From contig NZ_FUYC01000005.1 in the NCBI RefSeq assembly GCF_900167125.1, forward strand, positions 1 through 64,000: DNA of 64,000 bases, read 5' to 3'. The translations under genes were made by a program, and so were the position numbers. Each line of letters begins with the position of its first letter. The first letter of the stretch is position 1. Of this stretch, positions 59,982 through 64,000 are shown piece by piece. The DNA comes from Paucidesulfovibrio gracilis DSM 16080 (GTDB taxonomy: Bacteria; Desulfobacterota; Desulfovibrionia; Desulfovibrionales; Desulfovibrionaceae). The notes under the pieces were generated by a model. That model saw nothing but the letters and a program-made list of their open reading frames with translations. It was not told the origin of the DNA and did not search any database.

Positions 59982-60815
59982 ATGCCACGTCGAAGCTCTT
60001 TGCCCTTCCCACGGCTCAGGCGTCTGCTCCTTGTCCTGCCGCCCCTTTTGCTCCTTGCCGTTTTTCCAAGCACCAGCCCGGCTCACGACGCGACCCTGCC
60101 CGAGGCCGCAGAAAACCTCGCAGCCGCCCTGGAACAGGCCAGCCTGGATCAACAACAGGCCCGCTCCTGGACCGAAGAGCAACGGGCGCTCCTGGAAGAA
60201 CGACGGGAAAAGACCCAATATCTGCTCTGGCTGGAGCACCGAAACCGCAAGTTCGAGACGTACATCCGTGAGCGGGAGCGCTCCCTTCGCCTGCTGGAAG
60301 AGCGGCAAAAGGAAGCGGAAACCATCCGGCTGTACCTGGAACCCTACCTCGAAGAACTGGTCCAGCGGCTGACCCGGGCCGTTCAATCGGACCTGCCCTT
60401 TCTGCCCGTGGAGCGGAAACAACGCCTTGAAACACTGCGCGCCACCCTGGACACCCCCGAAACCGGCCTGGGAGAAAAATTGCGCCGCACGCTGGAAGCG
60501 TTGCTCGTGGAGGCACGGTACGGCAAGGACGTCGCGTCCGGGTCCGCCGTGGTCTCCACGGAACAAGGCGAATTGCAGGGCCGTTTTCTGCGCGTGGGCC
60601 GACTCGCCCAATACTTTCTGCGCCGGGACGGACAAGCCGCGCTGGCCCTTGGCCCGGACGGCTGGCATGCCCTGCCCGAGGAAACCATCCCCGCACTGAC
60701 CCGCGCCCTGGACATGGCCGAACGGTCCACGGTTTCCTCGCCCCTGGCCCTTCCCGCTTCTCCCGCCGCAGAAGCGGGCGTGGAACCTGTCCGGGAAAAC
60801 GGAGGCGCCTCATGA
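59982..60815 (+). CDS. DUF3450 periplasmic protein of a TonB2-like system
   Basis: This 277-residue protein has a signal peptide (about 1-35) and a long coiled-coil region (about 38-125, many Glu, Arg and Gln), then a small alpha/beta part (about 180-245). That is the layout of DUF3450 proteins, which precede ExbB/ExbD/TonB genes in TonB2-type systems. It may bridge the complex across the periplasm. AGGA precedes ATG 59982. Its stop overlaps the next start (ATGA). Confidence 0.88.
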   Translation: MPRRSSLPFPRLRRLLLVLPPLLLLAVFPSTSPAHDATLPEAAENLAAALEQASLDQQQARSWTEEQRALLEERREKTQYLLWLEHRNRKFETYIRERERSLRLLEERQKEAETIRLYLEPYLEELVQRLTRAVQSDLPFLPVERKQRLETLRATLDTPETGLGEKLRRTLEALLVEARYGKDVASGSAVVSTEQGELQGRFLRVGRLAQYFLRRDGQAALALGPDGWHALPEETIPALTRALDMAERSTVSSPLALPASPAAEAGVEPVRENGGAS

Positions 60816-62275
60816 GCCGCCACACGATTTTCCCCCTCCCCTTTCGCACCGCGGCAATCCTCTTTTGCCTGGGTCTGCTCTGCCTGCAACCGGTAGCACG
60901 GGCCGCCGCCCAACCCGATCTTTCCTCCGAAGCCCGGGAACTCGATGCCCTGGCCCGGGAAATCCGCAACGACACGGACTCGGCCGAACAACAGCTTGCG
61001 GCCCGGCGGACCGCTCTGCGGGGCGAACTGGAGGCGTTGCGGCAAAAGGTGCGCCGTCAGGAACAGCAACTGCAGGAACGTCGGGAACGCTTTGCGGCCC
61101 TGGGGGAACAGGAGCGGACGGCGCGGCAGGCGCTGGCCGAACAAGAGCGGGATCTCGCGCAGATTGAGACCTCGGTTCTGAACGCGGCCCGTGATGCGGA
61201 AGCGCTGTTTCTCACCTCTCTGACCGCGGCCCTTGTCCCGGAGCGGCTCGGCACCTGTCGCAGTCTGCTGGACGGCGAAGGGTTTCCCCCGTTCACCGAC
61301 ATCCGCCGCCTTTGTGAATCATTGTTCGACCAAATCCGGGACACAGGCGCTGTGCAGGCTGAGACGGTTCCCGTACTGACCTCGGACGGAACGCGTCGAT
61401 CGACCCTGGTGGTACGCATGGGCGAGACCTCGGCCTTTTGCCGCGACCAGGGCGAGCTTCGGGGAATATCGCTGCTCCCGGGCGGGGAATTGTCTGTCTC
61501 ACGAGCCGCGCTTCCCGGCGATGCACAACAGGCGGCTGCCCAGGCTCTGGATCTTGCAGAGCAGCCTTCCGCGGACCATACCGCCCTGTTGGTCGACACG
61601 GTGGTGCCTGACCTTTCCGAGGGAGTCTGGTTCGCCGCCGAATCCGACGATCAAGGCTTCAGCGCCCGGCTGACATCGGGCGGTTTCCTGGTCTGGCCCA
61701 TTTTGTTCGCCGGCGCCGCCGGACTGCTTATCGGGCTGGAACGCCTCTGGTTGCTGCTTCGGGTGCGGCGGACCTCCTCCCAGACGCTTGCCCGGCTTGA
61801 GGAACTGCTGCTTTCGGGCAAGGCCGAGGAGTGCCGCGCCCTGTGCCGTGAATCGCGGGACTCTCCCGCCTGTCGCGTCATGGAAGCGGGGCTGGACCAT
61901 GCCGGTGCGCCCAAGGACGTGCTGGAAAACGTCTTTCATGACGCCATACTCAAGGAAGTTCCCCGGTTGGAGCGCTTTCTGCCCACCCTGTCCGTGCTCG
62001 GCGCCGTGGCGCCGCTTCTGGGGCTGCTCGGCACGGTCACGGGCATGATCAACACCTTCGGCATGATGACCCTGTTCGGCAACAGCGATCCCAAACTCAT
62101 GTCCGGCGGCATTTCCGAAGCGCTGATCACCACGCAGCTCGGCCTTGGCGTGGCCATTCCCATTCTGCTGCTGCATCATTTTCTGGAACGCCGGGTGGAC
62201 CGCATCGTGGGAGACATGGAGGAAAAGAGCGTGGCCTTCAGCGTCACGCTCCTGCACCGGGAGCCTCGACCGTGA
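60812..62275 (+). CDS. Long ExbB-type protein with periplasmic coiled coil (TtpC-like)
   Basis: This 487-residue protein has a signal sequence (about 1-35), a long coiled coil (about 38-130, with ELEALRQKVRRQEQQLQERR), a periplasmic domain and then a MotA/TolQ/ExbB domain (about 295-485) with three membrane helices. LSVLGAVAPLLGLLGTVTGM and SGGISEALITTQLGLGVAIP are ExbB blocks. The same long form, TtpC, belongs to TonB2 systems of Vibrio. ATG 60812 overlaps the DUF3450 stop. It would form a motor with ExbB and ExbD. Confidence 0.92.
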   Translation: MSRHTIFPLPFRTAAILFCLGLLCLQPVARAAAQPDLSSEARELDALAREIRNDTDSAEQQLAARRTALRGELEALRQKVRRQEQQLQERRERFAALGEQERTARQALAEQERDLAQIETSVLNAARDAEALFLTSLTAALVPERLGTCRSLLDGEGFPPFTDIRRLCESLFDQIRDTGAVQAETVPVLTSDGTRRSTLVVRMGETSAFCRDQGELRGISLLPGGELSVSRAALPGDAQQAAAQALDLAEQPSADHTALLVDTVVPDLSEGVWFAAESDDQGFSARLTSGGFLVWPILFAGAAGLLIGLERLWLLLRVRRTSSQTLARLEELLLSGKAEECRALCRESRDSPACRVMEAGLDHAGAPKDVLENVFHDAILKEVPRLERFLPTLSVLGAVAPLLGLLGTVTGMINTFGMMTLFGNSDPKLMSGGISEALITTQLGLGVAIPILLLHHFLERRVDRIVGDMEEKSVAFSVTLLHREPRP

Positions 62276-62952
62276 ACGGCCTTGCCGAGCACGCCATGGA
62301 ACAGGCCATGCGCCTGGCCGCCTACGTGGAATCCGGCGGAGCCATGATCTGGCCCTTGCTGGCCCTTTCGGTCTGGGCCTGGACCCTGGTCCTGTGCAAG
62401 GCGCGCCAACTGGCCCGCTGGCGGCGGAGCGAACGGCCCGGCGAGGACGTCATCGCCGCACTGCTGCGCCAGCACTCCAAATCCGACTGCCCCACTTCGG
62501 ACTCCCGGACCGCCTCCCCGGAAGAACGCTGGCAGGAGACGTTGACCCGGCAATACCTGGCACGACGCACCGGCGACACCGGACTGGATGAACGTCTGCT
62601 GCACAGGTTGGCCCACGGATTTCAGGACGAGGCGCGACGCGGCACCGGAACGATCCTGACCTTTGCGGCCGTGGCCCCGCTCCTGGGCCTGCTCGGTACG
62701 GTCACGGGCATGATCGAGGCCTTCGACGCCCTGGCCGCCTGGGGTTCGGCCAATCCACGCGCTCTGTCCGGCGGCATTTCCGAAGCCCTGATCAGCACCC
62801 AGACCGGACTATTGGTGGCCATCCCCGTGCTCTTTGCCGGACAATTTCTGCGACGCCGCGCCCAAACCTTTGCCAACAGGGTGGACCGCTTTTGCGCGGC
62901 CCTGGCCGGTGCCATGGCCCGGCCAACGACATCAACGGAGAACCTGCCATGA
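62272..62952 (+). CDS. exbB: ExbB-family proton channel protein
   Basis: This 226-residue protein has three membrane helices and the ExbB motifs AVAPLLGLLGTVTGMIEAFD and SGGISEALISTQTGLLVAIP. It is shorter than the upstream long form and corresponds to ExbB2 of TonB2 systems. GTG 62272 is the start, overlapping the previous stop. It provides the ring in which ExbD uses the proton gradient to power TonB. Confidence 0.93.
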   Translation: MNGLAEHAMEQAMRLAAYVESGGAMIWPLLALSVWAWTLVLCKARQLARWRRSERPGEDVIAALLRQHSKSDCPTSDSRTASPEERWQETLTRQYLARRTGDTGLDERLLHRLAHGFQDEARRGTGTILTFAAVAPLLGLLGTVTGMIEAFDALAAWGSANPRALSGGISEALISTQTGLLVAIPVLFAGQFLRRRAQTFANRVDRFCAALAGAMARPTTSTENLP

Positions 62953-63362
62953 GCTGTTACCGATACGTCCGTTCGTCACGCGGCCGGGGCGTGGATATCA
63001 ATATGGCCCCGCTCATTGACATGATCTTCATTCTCCTGATCTTTTTCATCGTCACATCCTCCTTTGTGCGGGACGCGGGCGTGGAAGTGGAACGGCCCGG
63101 CGCCGACACCGCCCAGACCGCGGACCGGCCCACCATCCAGGTGGGCATCACGGAAAACGGCTCCATCCACATGGACGGCGAACCCGTGGACATCCGCTCG
63201 GTGCGGCCCCGCGTGGCCGCATTTCTGGCCGGCTCGCCCGAGGGAGGCGTACTCGTGGTGGCGGACCGCAGCAGCCGGACTGATGCCGTGATCCGCGTCA
63301 TCGACCAATGCCGTCTGGCCGGTGCGGAAAACGTGGGCATCGCGGCCCGCAATCCGTACTGA
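62949..63362 (+). CDS. exbD: ExbD-family protein
   Basis: This 137-residue protein has one N-terminal membrane helix (about 22-42) with the conserved Asp in NMAPLIDMIFILLIFFIVTS (Asp of LIDM), and a periplasmic domain ending in GIAARNPY. It couples proton flow to TonB. ATG 62949 overlaps the ExbB stop (ATGA). Confidence 0.95.
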   Translation: MSCYRYVRSSRGRGVDINMAPLIDMIFILLIFFIVTSSFVRDAGVEVERPGADTAQTADRPTIQVGITENGSIHMDGEPVDIRSVRPRVAAFLAGSPEGGVLVVADRSSRTDAVIRVIDQCRLAGAENVGIAARNPY

Positions 63363-63373
63363 CGAGGCTTGCC

Positions 63374-64000
63374 ATGGCCGCCGCACTCCACGCTTTTACC
63401 GCTGCTACCCGCACCCTGGCCCGTACAACCCTCGGCCGCGCCCCGGCCTGGATTGGCGGCGCCGCCATCACCTTTGCCCTGCTTCTGGCCCTGCCCCTGC
63501 CCGCCATGCAGACGCCGCGCCCCACAGCCGAACCCCTGCGCGCCGCCCCCCTGACCTTTGACCAGCAAACCCCGTGGAACCGCACCCCGGAATCCATCCA
63601 CGCGGAAGCCGAAACCTACGATCTGCCCAGCCTGCAACCTCCGTCGCCACAAAGCACGGACACCACGTCCGCCGCGGCCATGCCGAACGTACCAACCTTT
63701 GCCCAAGCCCTGCCCGGCCCTCGCCTGGACACCTCCCTGAGCGTTCCCGCCGCTCCCGGACCAGCGGCCCCGCCCACGGGAAGCCCGGCTTTTGCCCTTG
63801 GTCAGGTGGACACGGCCCCCCGCGTCCTGCACCGCACCAAACCGGAATACCCTGCGGAGGCGCGTCGCAAGGGACGCACCGGAACCGTGCTGTTGGGATT
63901 CGTGGTGGAAGCCGATGGTAGCGTGAGCCGGGTGCGCGTGCTGGAGGCGAACCCCCCGGGCGTATTCGACCAACACGCCATACGCGCCGTGCGGCAATGG
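63374..64000 (+). CDS. tonB: TonB energy transducer (truncated by the window end)
   Basis: The open frame from ATG 63374 has no stop before the window edge, giving 209 residues so far. It has an N-terminal membrane helix (about 25-45), a Pro-rich periplasmic spacer and a C-terminal TonB domain that starts at KPEYPAEARRKGRTGTVLL with DGSVSRVRVLEAN after it. The last bases encode AVRQW, with only a short C-terminal remnant missing. It completes the DUF3450-TtpC-ExbB-ExbD-TonB operon and should energise the divergent receptor. Confidence 0.9.
   Translation, partial: MAAALHAFTAATRTLARTTLGRAPAWIGGAAITFALLLALPLPAMQTPRPTAEPLRAAPLTFDQQTPWNRTPESIHAEAETYDLPSLQPPSPQSTDTTSAAAMPNVPTFAQALPGPRLDTSLSVPAAPGPAAPPTGSPAFALGQVDTAPRVLHRTKPEYPAEARRKGRTGTVLLGFVVEADGSVSRVRVLEANPPGVFDQHAIRAVRQW

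Noticed and set aside
1-64000. CRISPR array, insertion sequence, prophage or integrase
   Set aside because: No regularly spaced repeats, transposase, integrase or phage structural motifs were found on either strand.

Overview
The window is GC-rich chromosomal DNA from a sulfate-reducing deltaproteobacterium, most likely a Desulfovibrio relative. The evidence is the mix of genes: a periplasmic selenocysteine formate dehydrogenase with its own maturation genes, a cytochrome c553-type protein feeding a heme-copper oxidase in what looks like an otherwise anaerobic gene set, a ModE/LysR-type regulator beside molybdo/tungsto-enzymes, a TauE-type anion exporter, and intergenic hairpins of a kind I associate with Desulfovibrio. 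No phage, transposon, rRNA, tRNA or CRISPR array was found. The content reads as core and niche-adaptation chromosome rather than an island.

Layout. (1) 1-57: the tail of an unidentified gene, then a gene-free stretch with four palindromes. (2) 528-7044, minus strand: a complete respiratory oxidase operon, read as cytochrome c, Sco copper chaperone, subunits I, III, IV and II (II carrying two extra heme c domains), heme O synthase and a 4-TM protein. (3) 7430-10667, plus: rplM-rpsI, a GNAT protein and a radical SAM protein. (4) 10748-12536, minus: an APS-reductase-like protein coupled to a phosphatase/Cys-cluster fusion. (5) 12825-18772, minus: a PhnD-like lipoprotein, a sensor kinase, a receiver protein and a PEP-synthase-like phosphotransfer protein with a non-standard C-terminus. 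(6) 18925-24432: a small membrane protein, a TauE exporter with a partner membrane protein, and a divergent 4Fe-4S protein and cytoplasmic molybdopterin enzyme. (7) 24706-32703, plus: regulator, fdhA(Sec)-fdhB-fdhE-fdhD and an FmdE-molybdopterin-binding fusion. (8) 32784-36323: thiol peroxidase, zinc-ribbon protein, SBF/ACR3-type carrier with a divergent FNR-family regulator, and a VPLPA-CTERM protein. (9) 36454-44022, minus: a diguanylate cyclase and a partner-switching cassette (rhodanese, NMT1-type binding protein, SpoIIE-type phosphatase, STAS protein, anti-sigma-type kinase, unknown protein). (10) 44221-52475, minus: an ArsA/Get3-type ATPase with two small proteins, a CstA-family transporter, a CHASE histidine kinase and a LytS/LytTR pair. 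(11) 52575-64000: a metal or metal-chelate uptake locus (TonB receptor, methyltransferase, cluster A-I ABC transporter, second methyltransferase) facing a TonB2-like energising operon (DUF3450, long ExbB/TtpC type, ExbB, ExbD, TonB cut by the window end).

How the parts work together. The formate block makes a periplasmic FdhAB that probably passes electrons to soluble cytochromes c, since no membrane subunit is present. ATGT...ACAT palindromes near the ModE-like gene and its neighbours suggest joint control by molybdate or tungstate. The oxidase operon has a heme O synthase but no heme A synthase, so it probably builds a heme-o oxidase used for oxygen defence. Five separate signalling modules lie within about 40 kb, several of them with a periplasmic binding protein or sensor domain as input.

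Limits. Functions rest on motif reading without database searches. Start codons were chosen by ribosome-binding site and operon overlap. Domain boundaries are approximate.
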